A DNA stretch of 64,000 nucleotides from Sporomusaceae bacterium (GCA_031460455.1 JAVKTQ010000001.1:310001-374000); one strand, 5' to 3'. Positions 43,661 through 53,083 are shown, numbered from the stretch's first letter. The notes: generated by a model not told the origin, from the letters alone. Program-made: numbers and translations.

Positions 43661-43759
43661 ACCCCCAGATGCTTGGCGGACCGAGGAAGCAAGCGGCGAC
43701 GGTACTGCGCGCAGTACGGCGAAGCGAGCCGAAGACGGACCGGCAACGTATATGGGGGT
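43661..43759. repeat. Divergent dispersed hairpin repeat, copy 4
   Basis: Outer arms ACCCCCA (43661-43667) and TGGGGGT (43753-43759) are exact complements. AGATGC follows the left arm, and the centre is the perfect palindrome GTACTGCGCGCAGTAC. The overall plan matches the other copies (GATGC end, AAGCAAGC, GTAC pair), but most of the sequence has diverged, so it is a subfamily. Confidence 0.7.
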
Positions 43760-43848
43760 TTATCAACTGCCTACAAGCACTTTATTTTCTTGCCTTTAGA
43801 AAAGGAATCGCGGAAAAAAACCGCGAAGCAATCATACGGGGTGATTAT

Positions 43849-45102
43849 ATGATAGTGGAAATCGTCAGCACGGGAACAGAGCTGCTCCTCGGACAGATCG
43901 TCAACACCAACGCGCCGTATATGGCCAGACGGCTTAACGAGATCGGGTTCGACGTTCTCTTCCAGTCCACGGTCGGTGACAACAGGGTTCGCATGACCCA
44001 GGTGCTCTCAACTGCGCTTGCCAGAGCGGACGTCGTCATCACCACCGGCGGCCTCGGCCCCACCCAGGGCGACATTACAAAAGAGGTGACCGCCGAACTG
44101 CTGGGACGAACCATGTACCTTCACGCTCCCAGCCTCGAGAACATAAAAAGCTTCTTTGCCTCCCGCCGCCTTACCATGACCGACAACAATATCCGTCAGG
44201 CCATGATCCCCGAGGGGGCGATCGTCCTCGACAATGCGCGGGGCACCGCTCCCGGCGTGGTGATCGCAACCGACAGGAACACCGTTATCCACCTGCCTGG
44301 CCCGCCCCACGAGATGGAGCACATGCTTGAGAACGCTGTGATTCCTTACCTCAGCGAGCGTTTCGGCCTCCAGGGGACCATCCTCTCCAAAGTCCTGCGC
44401 ACCTTCGGCCTCGGTGAGTCGTCGCTCGAAGAGCGTATCAAGGACTATATCAAAAATCAGGGCAACCCGACCATCGCCCTGCTGGCCAGGAACGCCGAAA
44501 TCCATGTGCGGCTGACGGCCAAAGCCTCGTCGGACGCGGAAGCCAAGGCGCTGATCGCCGACCTTGAGCGGCAGCTGCGCGAGCGCATCGGCGAGTACAT
44601 TTTCGGCGAGGACGAAGACACGCTCGAGGCGGTCATCGGCCGCTACCTCACCGCGAAGCGCCTGACGCTCTCCTTGGCCGAGTCGTGCACCGGCGGTCTC
44701 GTCACCAGCAGAATCACCGATGTGCCCGGCAGTTCCGCATATCTTGCCGGCTCAGTGGTATGCTACAGTAATGACGTCAAAACGGCCGCAGTCGGCGTGC
44801 CGGCCGAGACGATCGCCGCCCACGGCGCTGTCAGCGCCGAGACCGCCACGGCTATGGCCGAGGGCATACGGGCCCGTTTCGGGACTGACCTTGGCGTGGG
44901 CATTACCGGCATCGCCGGCCCCGGCGGCGCCGTGCCCGGTAAGCCTGTCGGCCTCGTTTACATCGCCGTCACCGGGCCGGCGGGCACCAGTTGCTTCGAA
45001 CACACCTTTACCGGCGTCTCCGGCCAACGCTCATTCATCAAGCACCGCACGGCGCTGGCGGCGCTGAATCATCTGCGCCAGTACATCGTCGGCGCCTTAT
45101 AA
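43849..45102 (+). CDS. cinA: CinA-like protein (nucleotide/NMN amidase type)
   Basis: 417 residues from ATG 43849 after GGGGTGA; the open frame extends upstream through repeat copy 4 but is not coding there. The N-terminal MoCF/ADP-ribose-type domain shows STGTELLLGQIVNTNA and ITTGGLGPTQGDITKE; the C-terminal CinA domain (about 255-417) has AESCTGGLVTSRITDVPGSS and GITGIAGPGG, the NMN deamidase fold. In many Gram-positives cinA precedes recA, as here with two genes between. Confidence 0.93.
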   Translation: MIVEIVSTGTELLLGQIVNTNAPYMARRLNEIGFDVLFQSTVGDNRVRMTQVLSTALARADVVITTGGLGPTQGDITKEVTAELLGRTMYLHAPSLENIKSFFASRRLTMTDNNIRQAMIPEGAIVLDNARGTAPGVVIATDRNTVIHLPGPPHEMEHMLENAVIPYLSERFGLQGTILSKVLRTFGLGESSLEERIKDYIKNQGNPTIALLARNAEIHVRLTAKASSDAEAKALIADLERQLRERIGEYIFGEDEDTLEAVIGRYLTAKRLTLSLAESCTGGLVTSRITDVPGSSAYLAGSVVCYSNDVKTAAVGVPAETIAAHGAVSAETATAMAEGIRARFGTDLGVGITGIAGPGGAVPGKPVGLVYIAVTGPAGTSCFEHTFTGVSGQRSFIKHRTALAALNHLRQYIVGAL

Positions 45103-45157
45103 CCGGCGCCGGCATTACCACAATATACACCATCTACATATTAGGAGGAAAGCATTC

Positions 45158-46738
45158 TTGAAACACAGTACCGAATCAGGCTTCTTCGGCGGCATTCAGC
45201 TCAGCAGAAAAATCCTTGCCGCCATCACCGAAATGGGCTTCGAGGAGCCCTCGCCCATCCAGACCCAGACCATTCCCCTCGTTGCCGCCGGTCGCGACGT
45301 CCTCGGCCAGGCCCAGACCGGCACCGGCAAAACGGCTGCCTTTGGCATCCCGATCATGGAAAAACTCAACCCCGACAGCCGTCAGGTGCAGGCGCTCGTC
45401 CTCACCCCGACCCGCGAATTGGCCAACCAGGTTGCCGAGGAACTGGCCAAAATCGGCAAGTTTCGCCGCATCAAGGCCCTGCCGGTGTATGGCGGCCAGC
45501 CGATCGACAGACAGATCAGGGCGCTCAAGTTCGGTGTCCAGGTGGTCATCGGCACCCCCGGCCGCCTGCTCGACCATATCCGCCGCGGCACGATCAAACT
45601 GGGCCATGTGCAGACACTGGTGCTCGACGAGGCCGACGAGATGCTCGACATGGGCTTCATCGACGACATCGAGGACATCCTCAAGAGCGTGCCCGGCGAG
45701 CGCCAGACGCTTCTATTTTCGGCCACCATGCCGCTGCCGATCAAATCCCTCGCCAACCGCTACATGCGCTCCCCGGTGGAGGTGTCGGTAAGCCGCGAGA
45801 ATATCACCGTTCCCCTCATCGACCAGTTTTACTATGAGACGCGCGACCGCCTCGACGGCTTGTGCCGTGTGCTGGAGACGGAGACAAACGCCAGGGCGAT
45901 CGTCTTCTGCCGCACAAAGAAGGGCGTCGATGAACTGTCGTCTTCCCTGCAGGCGAGGGGCTTCATGGCCGACGGCCTCCACGGCGATCTGACCCAGTCC
46001 CAGCGCGACCGGGTGATGAAGAAATTCCGCGACAACCAGCTGGAGATCCTTGTCGCCACCGACGTCGCCGCCCGCGGCCTTGATATCGAACATGTCTCCC
46101 ATGTCATCAACTACGACATTCCCCAGGACCCCGAATCCTACGTCCACCGCATCGGCCGCACGGGTCGGGCGGGACGGAAGGGGGTCGCGATCACCTTCAT
46201 CGAGCCGCGGGAGTTCCGCCAGCTCAAGGAGATCGAAAAACTCACCAAAACCCGCATAATCCGCAATCAGCTGCCTTCCTCGGCCGATATTCTCGACCGG
46301 CAGCGTGAAGCGCTTAAAGGCCGCCTCGTCTATGTTATGGAGCAGGGCAACTATACCGCTTACCACGATGTGGTCGCCGACCTGGCCGCCGACTACGACG
46401 GCCTCGATATCGCCGCCGCCGCTCTCAAGCTGCTGCTCGAAGGCTTCCGGGAAAAGAACGACGAGCGGCCGTCCTTCGCCGACACTGGCGGAAAAAAAGG
46501 CATGGTCCGCCTGTTCGTCAACATCGGCCGCGCCCAGAAGATCCGCCCCGAGGATATCGTCCGCACCTTTGCCGAAGAGGCCGACCTCACCGGCAATGTT
46601 ATCGGCGCCATCGACATCTACGACAAGTTCACCTTCGTGGAGGTGCCGGCCGACATGGCCGAACGCGTCGTGGCCGCTATGCACAAGAATACCATCAAGG
46701 GCTACAAGATAAACGTCGAACCCGCGAAAGCAAGATAA
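45158..46738 (+). CDS. DEAD-box RNA helicase with DbpA-type RNA-binding domain
   Basis: 526 residues from TTG 45158 after AGGAGGAAAG. All helicase motifs are present: PSPIQTQTIP (Q), AQTGTGKT (I), PTRELANQ (Ia), DEAD (II), SAT (III), VFCRTKKGV (IV), VATDVAARGLD (V) and HRIGRTGRAGR (VI). The C-terminal ~75 residues (MVRLFVNIGRAQKIRPEDIV) form a DbpA/CsdA-like RRM. This resembles DeaD/CshA-type helicases of RNA decay, cold adaptation and ribosome assembly. It is separated from the convergent rpmE gene by a shared terminator. Confidence 0.93.
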   Translation: MKHSTESGFFGGIQLSRKILAAITEMGFEEPSPIQTQTIPLVAAGRDVLGQAQTGTGKTAAFGIPIMEKLNPDSRQVQALVLTPTRELANQVAEELAKIGKFRRIKALPVYGGQPIDRQIRALKFGVQVVIGTPGRLLDHIRRGTIKLGHVQTLVLDEADEMLDMGFIDDIEDILKSVPGERQTLLFSATMPLPIKSLANRYMRSPVEVSVSRENITVPLIDQFYYETRDRLDGLCRVLETETNARAIVFCRTKKGVDELSSSLQARGFMADGLHGDLTQSQRDRVMKKFRDNQLEILVATDVAARGLDIEHVSHVINYDIPQDPESYVHRIGRTGRAGRKGVAITFIEPREFRQLKEIEKLTKTRIIRNQLPSSADILDRQREALKGRLVYVMEQGNYTAYHDVVADLAADYDGLDIAAAALKLLLEGFREKNDERPSFADTGGKKGMVRLFVNIGRAQKIRPEDIVRTFAEEADLTGNVIGAIDIYDKFTFVEVPADMAERVVAAMHKNTIKGYKINVEPAKAR

Positions 46739-46769
46739 AAAAAACGGAGGGCTTCTGCCCTCCGTTTTT
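46738..46769. terminator. Bidirectional terminator between helicase gene and rpmE
   Basis: CGGAGGGC (46745-46752) pairs with GCCCTCCG (46757-46764) over TTCT, flanked by A and T runs of at least five on both sides, so it can serve both convergent genes. Confidence 0.93.
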
Positions 46770-46776
46770 GCCGATT

Positions 46777-46989
46777 TTACAATTCTTTTTTGTCGAGACC
46801 GTACTTCTTCGTGAACCGTTCCAGCCGGCCGGTCGTATCCACTATCTTCTGCACCCCGGTGAAGAAGGGGTGGCATTTCGAGCAAACGTCAACCTTAAGG
46901 GCCTTCTTCGTCGAGCCGGAAACGAAGCTGCTGCCGCAGGCACAGGTGATCGTTGCCTGGTGGAACTGTGGGTGGATTTTTTCCTTCAA
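46777..46989 (-). CDS. rpmE: 50S ribosomal protein L31 (zinc-binding form)
   Basis: 70 residues. The start chosen is TTG 46989, eight bases after AGGAGG (minus strand), giving MKEKIHP as in other L31 proteins; TTG 46995 is only two bases from the ribosome site. Cysteines in TCACG and [11 protein letters not shown] mark the zinc-containing C+ type, whose paralogue without cysteines replaces it under zinc limitation in some bacteria. Confidence 0.96.
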   Translation of the reverse strand: MKEKIHPQFHQATITCACGSSFVSGSTKKALKVDVCSKCHPFFTGVQKIVDTTGRLERFTKKYGLDKKEL

Positions 46990-47127
46990 CGCCAAATCCT
47001 CCTTGAGAATAATTTCATAAGCTCAAATATTCGCCTAATTCTAAATAGTTCCTGCCGCAGATGGAGATTTTCCCCATATTATCTTGCGATTATCTGCGCA
47101 CGCGCCAGACGACAAATATTTTCATTG

Positions 47128-47157
47128 TTGACAGACCGAACAGGCGTTTGGTAAAAT
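47128..47157 (+). promoter_or_regulatory. recA promoter with LexA-type SOS box
   Basis: TTGACA (47128-47133) and TAAAAT (47152-47157) with an 18-base spacer. The spacer carries CGAACAGGCGTTTG (47137-47150), one base off the Gram-positive LexA box CGAAC-N4-GTTCG. LexA bound there would block RNA polymerase. Confidence 0.85.
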
Positions 47158-47188
47158 AAGTCTAGAAATTGTATGGGAGGACAAGCAT

Positions 47189-48226
47189 GTGGATAAAGTG
47201 AAAGCTCTTGAGCATACACTCCGCCAGATCGAAAAGGATCATGGCAAGGGTTCGATCATGAGAATGGGCGAGATAGACGCCCGGATGGGTGTGGAGGTCA
47301 TTCCCAGCGGCGCGCTGTCGCTCGATGTCGCCCTCGGCGTTGGCGGCATCCCGCGCGGCCGGGTGGTGGAAATCTACGGCCCCGAGTCGTCCGGCAAGAC
47401 GACCGTCGCCCTTCACATCATCGCCGAGGCCCAAAAGGCGGGCGGCATCGCCGCCTTTATCGACGCCGAACACGCTTTGGATCCCGTTTACGCCCGCAAA
47501 CTGGGCGTCGATATCGACAATCTCCTCATCTCCCAGCCCGACTACGGCGAGCAGGCCCTCGAGATCGCCGACGCGCTGGTGCGGAGCGGCGCGATCGATG
47601 TTATCGTCATCGACTCGGTCGCGGCCTTGGTGCCGAAAGCGGAGATAGAAGGGGAGATGGGCGATTCCCATGTCGGCCTCCACGCGCGCCTCATGTCCCA
47701 GGCGCTGCGCAAGCTGACAGGCATTATCTCCAAATCCCGCACATCGGCGATCTTCATCAACCAGATCCGCGAGAAGGTCGGCGTAATGTTCGGCAATCCC
47801 GAAACGACGACCGGCGGCCGGGCGCTGAAGTTCTATTCCTCGCTCCGCCTTGAGGTCCGCAAATCGGAGACCATCAAGCAGGGCAACGACATCATCGGCA
47901 CACGCACCAGGGTCAAGGTCGTCAAGAACAAGGTCGCGCCGCCTTTCAAGCAGGCCGACTTCGACATCATGTACGGCGAAGGCATCTCCCGCACCGGCTG
48001 CATCGTCGACATGGGCACCGGACTCGACATAATAACCAAGAGCGGCGCGTGGTATTCCTACGGCGAACACCGCCTCGGCCAGGGCCGGGAAAACGTTAAG
48101 GATTTCTTCCGCGACAACCCGTCGATCGCCGACGAGATAGAGGGCAAGATCCGTGAATCGCTGCTTGCCGGCGCTGTCAAGGGTTCCAGCGTCGCCGCTG
48201 CCGACGCCGACGATGGCCTCGAATAA
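47189..48226 (+). CDS. recA: Recombinase RecA
   Basis: DNA strand-exchange ATPase and SOS coprotease; 345 residues from GTG 47189 after GGGAGGACA. Walker A GPESSGKT (about 66-73), Walker [11 protein letters not shown], loop L2 region [20 protein letters not shown] and [13 protein letters not shown] are conserved. The final residues are acidic. An SOS box lies in its promoter, and recX overlaps its end by 14 bases. Confidence 0.98.
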   Translation: MDKVKALEHTLRQIEKDHGKGSIMRMGEIDARMGVEVIPSGALSLDVALGVGGIPRGRVVEIYGPESSGKTTVALHIIAEAQKAGGIAAFIDAEHALDPVYARKLGVDIDNLLISQPDYGEQALEIADALVRSGAIDVIVIDSVAALVPKAEIEGEMGDSHVGLHARLMSQALRKLTGIISKSRTSAIFINQIREKVGVMFGNPETTTGGRALKFYSSLRLEVRKSETIKQGNDIIGTRTRVKVVKNKVAPPFKQADFDIMYGEGISRTGCIVDMGTGLDIITKSGAWYSYGEHRLGQGRENVKDFFRDNPSIADEIEGKIRESLLAGAVKGSSVAAADADDGLE

Positions 48227-48662
48227 AGCCTGTCTCCCGGCGGCGGTCAAGCTGCTCGCCGCCCGCGACCACAGCGAACAGGAACTACGACGGAAGCTGC
48301 TCCGCCGCTACGACCCGGAGGAAACCGACGCTGCCATCGCCGTCCTCAAGGCGCGCGGCTATCTGAACGACGCCGCACTGGCCGGGCGCCTGGCCGCCAA
48401 GTGCATCGACGACGGCCAGCACGGTCGCCTCGGTATCCGCCGACGCCTCATTGAACGGGGACTGCCGAAAACGCTGGTCGATACCGCACTGGCCGGCTAC
48501 GACCCAGCAGCGGATTATGACCGGGCGGCCACATTGGCCGCGCGAAAGTTCCCGGAGGGAGAAGCGGCCGACGCCCCCAAGGTCGGCCGTTTCCTTGCCG
48601 CCCGCGGTTTCGACGGCGAAACTGTGCTGGCGGTTCTTCGGCGTTTTTACGGTTACGACTGA
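48213..48662 (+). CDS. recX: Regulatory protein RecX
   Basis: 149 residues from ATG 48213, overlapping the recA end. RecX modulates RecA filaments. Three-helix repeats are visible: [51 protein letters not shown], and a third near the C-terminus. The recA-recX pairing and overlap support the assignment. Confidence 0.88.
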   Translation: MASNKACLPAAVKLLAARDHSEQELRRKLLRRYDPEETDAAIAVLKARGYLNDAALAGRLAAKCIDDGQHGRLGIRRRLIERGLPKTLVDTALAGYDPAADYDRAATLAARKFPEGEAADAPKVGRFLAARGFDGETVLAVLRRFYGYD

Positions 48663-48718
48663 CCCGCAAGCCCGCGATTTTGGCGATAAGTTTTCCCAAA
48701 GTAAGATATTTTGTCAAC

Positions 48719-48747
48719 TTGACACTTGTTTGAAAAACATTTACAAT
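48719..48747 (+). promoter_or_regulatory. Promoter of rny
   Basis: TTGACA (48719-48724) and TACAAT (48742-48747) with a 17-base spacer in an AT-rich stretch after recX. Confidence 0.8.
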
Positions 48748-48808
48748 TAGATTGGCCAAACGTGTACGATAGCTGAATTACAGGGATAGCCATCGGTGAA
48801 CATGTCTA

Positions 48809-48832
48809 AAAGCCGAGTTGATACTCGGCTTT
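48809..48832 (+). terminator. Terminator-like hairpin in the rny leader
   Basis: AAAGCCGAG (48809-48817) pairs perfectly with CTCGGCTTT (48824-48832) over TTGATA. It lies between the rny promoter and its ribosome site and ends in only three T, so partial attenuation or a 5' stabiliser is possible. Confidence 0.55.
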
Positions 48833-48856
48833 ACCCGTATCCGTACATAAAAGGAG

Positions 48857-50404
48857 GTGGAAACTATCAATTTGGAACTGATCATAGCTGCGGTCGTTGC
48901 CGGACTGATCGGTGCCGGCATCGGTTACTACATCAGGCGTAATATCGCCGAGTCCAAGGTCGCCCTTGCTGAAGACGCCGCCAAAAGGATTTTGGAGGAT
49001 GCGCAAAAGGCCAGCGAATCCAAGAAAAAGGAAGCGCTGGTTGAAGCCAAGGAAGAGATCCATCGACTGAGAGCCGAAGCTGACCGCGAAATCAAGGAAC
49101 GCCGCACTGAGCTCCAGAGGCAGGAACGCCGGCTGGTGCAAAAAGAAGAAAATCTCGACCGCAAGATCGATTCGCTGGAGAAAAAAGAAGAGTCCCTCAG
49201 CCGCAAAGAGGCTGATCTGGAAAAGAGCCAGGAAAGAATCCACGAGCTTTACGCCAAACAACTGGCCGAGCTGGAACGATTGTCCGGCCTGACTTCGGAT
49301 GAAGCCCGCAGCCTCCTACTCGCTAACGTCCAGGAAGAGATCAAGCACGAGACGGCGATGCTCATCAAGGAACTTGAGCAGCAAGCCAAGGACGAAGCCG
49401 ATAAGAAGGCCCGGGAGATTATATCCCTCGCCATCCAACGTTGCGCCGCCGACCATGTCGCGGAAACCACGGTATCGGTTGTAGCCCTGCCCAACGACGA
49501 AATGAAGGGCCGCATCATCGGCCGCGAAGGCCGCAACATCCGTACCCTGGAAACACTCACCGGCATCGACCTCATCATCGACGATACCCCTGAGGCGGTT
49601 ATCCTGTCCGGATTCGATCCCGTCCGGAGGGAAGTGGCCAGAATCGCCCTCGAGAAACTCATCGTCGACGGCCGTATCCATCCTGCCCGCATCGAAGAAA
49701 TGGTGGAAAAGGCTCAGAAGGAAGTCGAGCAGAAAATCAAGGAAGCTGGCGAACAAGCTACGTTCGAAACCGGTGTCCACGGACTGCATCCCGAGATCAT
49801 CAGGCTGCTCGGCCGCCTGAAATACCGCACCAGCTACGGACAGAACGTCCTGAAGCATTCTATCGAAGTCGCCCACCTGGCCGGCGTCATGGCCGCCGAA
49901 CTGGGCGTCGACGTGATGCTTGCCAAGCGTGCCGGTCTCCTGCATGACATCGGCAAAGCGGTCGACCACGAGGTGGAAGGCCCGCACGTCACCATCGGCG
50001 CCGATCTCGCCAAGAAGTACCGCGAGTCCGCCGAAGTCATCAATGCCATTGGCGCCCATCACGGCGACGAGGAACCGAAGACCGTCCAAGCGGTGCTTGT
50101 CGCCGCCGCCGACGCAGTTTCGGCAGCCCGGCCGGGAGCCCGCCGCGAAACGCTGGAAAGTTACCTCAAGCGCCTCACGCGCCTGGAGGAAATCGCCGAT
50201 TCGTTCGACGGTGTCGATAAGTCGTTCGCCATTCAGGCCGGACGCGAAGTCCGCATCATCGTAAAGCCCGAGAAGATCGACGATCTGACCGCAATCCGCC
50301 TGGTTCGCGATATCGTAAAAAAGATCGAGAGCGAGCTGGAATACCCAGGTCAGATCAAAGTAACGGTTATCCGCGAGACCCGCGCGGTGGATTACGCGAA
50401 ATAA
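48857..50404 (+). CDS. rny: Ribonuclease Y
   Basis: Membrane-anchored endoribonuclease that starts mRNA decay in many Gram-positives. An N-terminal transmembrane helix ([21 protein letters not shown]), a long coiled coil (about 30-200), a KH domain ([19 protein letters not shown]) and an HD domain with [10 protein letters not shown] (about 369-378) give 515 residues. The start is uncertain: GTG 48857 overlaps the ribosome site AAGGAGGTG, TTG 48872 is rather far from it, and the ideally spaced codon is ATC 48866. The true start probably lies within 48857-48872. Confidence 0.95.
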   Translation: METINLELIIAAVVAGLIGAGIGYYIRRNIAESKVALAEDAAKRILEDAQKASESKKKEALVEAKEEIHRLRAEADREIKERRTELQRQERRLVQKEENLDRKIDSLEKKEESLSRKEADLEKSQERIHELYAKQLAELERLSGLTSDEARSLLLANVQEEIKHETAMLIKELEQQAKDEADKKAREIISLAIQRCAADHVAETTVSVVALPNDEMKGRIIGREGRNIRTLETLTGIDLIIDDTPEAVILSGFDPVRREVARIALEKLIVDGRIHPARIEEMVEKAQKEVEQKIKEAGEQATFETGVHGLHPEIIRLLGRLKYRTSYGQNVLKHSIEVAHLAGVMAAELGVDVMLAKRAGLLHDIGKAVDHEVEGPHVTIGADLAKKYRESAEVINAIGAHHGDEEPKTVQAVLVAAADAVSAARPGARRETLESYLKRLTRLEEIADSFDGVDKSFAIQAGREVRIIVKPEKIDDLTAIRLVRDIVKKIESELEYPGQIKVTVIRETRAVDYAK

Positions 50405-50423
50405 CGCTGGCACAAAACGTTAC

Positions 50424-50448
50424 AACGGCCTGTCACCAGGCCGTTTTT
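50424..50448 (+). terminator. Intrinsic terminator after rny
   Basis: AACGGCCTG (50424-50432) pairs with CAGGCCGTT (50437-50445) over TCAC, followed by TTTAATTT. Confidence 0.92.
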
Positions 50449-50549
50449 AATTTCTGCCAGCAGCGCGCCGGCAGGAATTGACCGCCCGTGGCGAGAATAT
50501 CTTATGCAAGCTGCTTTCATATTACTTTTTGTACGGACGGTGAGAGAAG

Positions 50550-51068
50550 TTGCCGAAGCTGCAGCAGGACTCAGAATGCATTTCCCATGGAGCCAATCTG
50601 CTTATATCGATTTTGGTCCGCTATCCGGAAATCAGTAAAGTCAATTACGACGCCGAAGCCGGCGCCATTAACCTGACATTCATGTTTTCCGGCAATCCGG
50701 CCGCCGCAGAGCTTGCGGCCATTAAAGGCCGGCTTCTTGCCAGTATTGAGGCCTATCACTCCCTTGAGGGCATCAGGGGCGGCAGCGCCGACGTTCGTTG
50801 CAGCACTTGCGATTCGGTGGCCATGCTGACCCTGCGCCGCGATGTGGAGACCCTTTCGCGAGGCGAGATCGCCCTGGTGATCGCGCTGCTACGGGAAGCG
50901 CTGCAGGATCGTCTGGTGGCTGACGAAAACGACGCCATCCTCGAGGAAGACCTCCTCGTCCAGGACGAAGTCATCGGCACAATGCTTGAAAGCATGAAGA
51001 AGGACCACAGCGGCAATGCCCTTATTGGCATCCGCGAAGACGGCCGGGTGCTTGTTTTCAACAAATAA
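50550..51068 (+). CDS. Protein of unknown function between rny and spoVS
   Basis: 172 residues from TTG 50550, preceded by GGTGAGAGAAG. It is soluble and alpha/beta: an N-terminal region with ISHGANLLISILVRYPEISK, a CSTC pair (about residues 89-92) and an acidic helical C-terminal part ending GIREDGRVLVFNK. I recognise no family. In B. subtilis the gene after rny is ymdB, to which this protein shows no visible likeness. Codon bias matches the neighbours. Confidence 0.65.
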   Translation: MPKLQQDSECISHGANLLISILVRYPEISKVNYDAEAGAINLTFMFSGNPAAAELAAIKGRLLASIEAYHSLEGIRGGSADVRCSTCDSVAMLTLRRDVETLSRGEIALVIALLREALQDRLVADENDAILEEDLLVQDEVIGTMLESMKKDHSGNALIGIREDGRVLVFNK

Positions 51069-51131
51069 CGACGCTTTTCGCCCCAAATCTTTGCTAAATG
51101 TTGCAATTATTTGAATTTTTCCCATGAAAAA

Positions 51132-51158
51132 AAAGGAATTTCCTTGCTTGTACCGAAT
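51132..51158 (+). promoter_or_regulatory. Sigma-H-like promoter of spoVS
   Basis: AAAGGAATT (51132-51140) fits the sigma-H -35 pattern RWAGGAnnT, and CGAAT (51154-51158) fits the -10 HGAAT, 13 bases apart. spoVS of B. subtilis is known to depend on sigma-H. The promoter is about 60 bases ahead of the start codon. Confidence 0.7.
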
Positions 51159-51217
51159 ACCTCAACGACGAGGACTTGTAGCGTTTTCGCTATATTTGAA
51201 GGAGGGTACTTACAAGC

Positions 51218-51478
51218 ATGGAAGTTCTTAAGGTGTCAGCAAAGTCCAACCCCAACTCGGTGGCCGGAGCATTGGCGGGCGTGCTCAGGGAACGCGGTGG
51301 AGCGGAAATGCAAGCCATCGGCGCCGGGGCCCTCAACCAGGCTGTCAAGGCGGTAGCGATCGCCCGAGGCTTCGTAGCTCCCCATGGGGTCGATCTTATA
51401 TGTATCCCTGCTTTTACCGATATCATGATCGACGGAGAAGAGCGGACCGCCATCAAGCTGATCGTCGAACCCCGCTAA
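51218..51478 (+). CDS. spoVS: Stage V sporulation protein S
   Basis: 86-residue Alba-like nucleic-acid-binding protein affecting sporulation and septation. The whole length matches the highly conserved family: EVLKVSAKSNPNSVAGALAG at the start, AIGAGALNQAVKAVAIARG in the middle and ICIPAFTDIMIDGEERTAIK near the end. GGAGGG precedes ATG. It is monocistronic between a sigma-H-like promoter and a terminator. Confidence 0.98.
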   Translation: MEVLKVSAKSNPNSVAGALAGVLRERGGAEMQAIGAGALNQAVKAVAIARGFVAPHGVDLICIPAFTDIMIDGEERTAIKLIVEPR

Positions 51479-51488
51479 ATCGTATCTG

Positions 51489-51518
51489 AAAACCTGTTCC
51501 TGAGGGAACAGGTTTTTT
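51489..51518 (+). terminator. Intrinsic terminator after spoVS
   Basis: AAAACCTGTTCC (51489-51500) pairs with GGAACAGGTTTT (51505-51516 region) over TGAG, within a run of six T. Confidence 0.95.
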
Positions 51519-51580
51519 GTTGCCCGCCGCCGAAGGAAGGCATAATATAGTGTATGGATATCGAGACAAGGAGTGAGATC

Positions 51581-53083
51581 ATGCAGGTAGAAGTCATAAC
51601 CGGGTCGATCACGGAAATCATCTGTGACGCCCTGATTGTCAACGTTTTCGAAGGAGTAAACCTGCCGAGCGGGGCCACCGGGGCGGTGGACACGGCCCTC
51701 GACGGACAGATCGCCGGCCTCATCCGCAGCAAGCAGGGCGCCGGCAAATACGGCGCCACCTCGATCCTCCACATTTGCACCGGCGTTGGCGCCAGGCAGG
51801 TCATTCTCCTCGGCCTCGGCAAGCAGGAAGAGTTCACCCTCGACCGCCTGCGCGACGTCGCCGGAACAGCCATCAGAGCCGCTCAGAAGCTCGACGCCCG
51901 TTCGGTCGCCACCGTAATCCACGGGGCCGGCCAGGCCGGTTTCGACCCACAGGCGGCCTCTCAGGCGCTCGTAGAGGGTACGCTGCTCGGAAACTATCGG
52001 TTTCGCCACTATAAAACCGCAAAAGACGATGTGGTTCTCCCTGAGAATCTTTATATCATCGATAATGACGCCCAAAAAATCACGGCGATAACCGCCGGCG
52101 CCCGCCGCGGACAGACGATCGCCGCCGCCGCCAACCTCGCCCGCGACCTTGTCAATCATCCCGCAAACCATATGACGCCGACCAAGATGGCGGCCCAGGC
52201 GGCGGAAATCGCCGCCAAACTCGGCCTGGAACTGCAGGTGCTGGACGAAGGGAAGATCGCTGCCCTGGGGATGAGCGCCTTCCTGGCTGTCTCCCAGGGC
52301 AGCCACGAACCGCCGCGGCTGATCGTCATGAAATACACCGGCAATCCCGGCAGCAAGAATCTCCTCGCTCTTGTCGGCAAAGGGGTAACATTTGACAGTG
52401 GCGGTATATCGCTCAAGCCGAGCGAAGGGATGCACGAGATGAAGGACGACATGGCCGGCGCGGCGGCTGTCCTCGGCGCCCTGCAGGCTATCGCCGAACT
52501 TAGGCCGCCGGTCAACATTCTCGCGGTCGTCCCCTGCACCGAGAACCTGCCTTCGGGGTACGCGTTCCGCCCCGGCGACGTGATCGGCTCGCTCGGCGGT
52601 AAAACCATCGAGATCATCAGCACCGACGCCGAGGGTCGCCTGATCCTCGCCGACGCCATCGCCTACGCCCTGCGTCTTGGCGCGACCCACATTGTTGACC
52701 TTGCCACCCTTACCGGCGCCTGCGTCGTCGCTCTCGGCAATATCACATCAGGCGTTATGGCCAACGACCGCGCCCTGTGCCGCCAGGTGCTCGACGCGGC
52801 GGGGGCGGTGGGTGAGAAGATGTGGGAATTGCCGCTTCACGAGGAATATAAGGAACAGATCAAGAGCGACATCGCCGACCTGAAAAACTCCGGCGGCCGT
52901 CCAGCCGGCGCCATTACCGCCGGGCTGTTCATCGCCAACTTCACCGGCGACAAACCGTGGGTGCATATCGACATCGCCGGCACCGTATCCAGCGACAAGG
53001 ACAATGGCTATAATGTCAAGGGCGCCACCGGGGTCGGGGTGCGGACGCTCGTCCGCCTGGCGGAGAACCTCGGCGCATGGTAG
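51581..53083 (+). CDS. pepA: Leucyl aminopeptidase (M17 family)
   Basis: Cytosolic dizinc/manganese aminopeptidase removing N-terminal residues from peptides. The start chosen is ATG 51581 after AAGGAGTG (500 residues); ATG 51554 has no ribosome site. The N-terminal macro-like domain is followed by the catalytic domain with VGKGVTFDSGGISLKPSEGM, the signature STDAEGRLILADAIAYA and LATLTGACVVALG. It overlaps the following PHP gene by seven bases. Confidence 0.95.
   Translation: MQVEVITGSITEIICDALIVNVFEGVNLPSGATGAVDTALDGQIAGLIRSKQGAGKYGATSILHICTGVGARQVILLGLGKQEEFTLDRLRDVAGTAIRAAQKLDARSVATVIHGAGQAGFDPQAASQALVEGTLLGNYRFRHYKTAKDDVVLPENLYIIDNDAQKITAITAGARRGQTIAAAANLARDLVNHPANHMTPTKMAAQAAEIAAKLGLELQVLDEGKIAALGMSAFLAVSQGSHEPPRLIVMKYTGNPGSKNLLALVGKGVTFDSGGISLKPSEGMHEMKDDMAGAAAVLGALQAIAELRPPVNILAVVPCTENLPSGYAFRPGDVIGSLGGKTIEIISTDAEGRLILADAIAYALRLGATHIVDLATLTGACVVALGNITSGVMANDRALCRQVLDAAGAVGEKMWELPLHEEYKEQIKSDIADLKNSGGRPAGAITAGLFIANFTGDKPWVHIDIAGTVSSDKDNGYNVKGATGVGVRTLVRLAENLGAW

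Noticed and set aside
43567-43848. N-terminal extension of cinA
   Set aside because: The frame is open upstream, but it crosses rimO's end and repeat copy 4; the family start and the ribosome site both point to ATG 43849.
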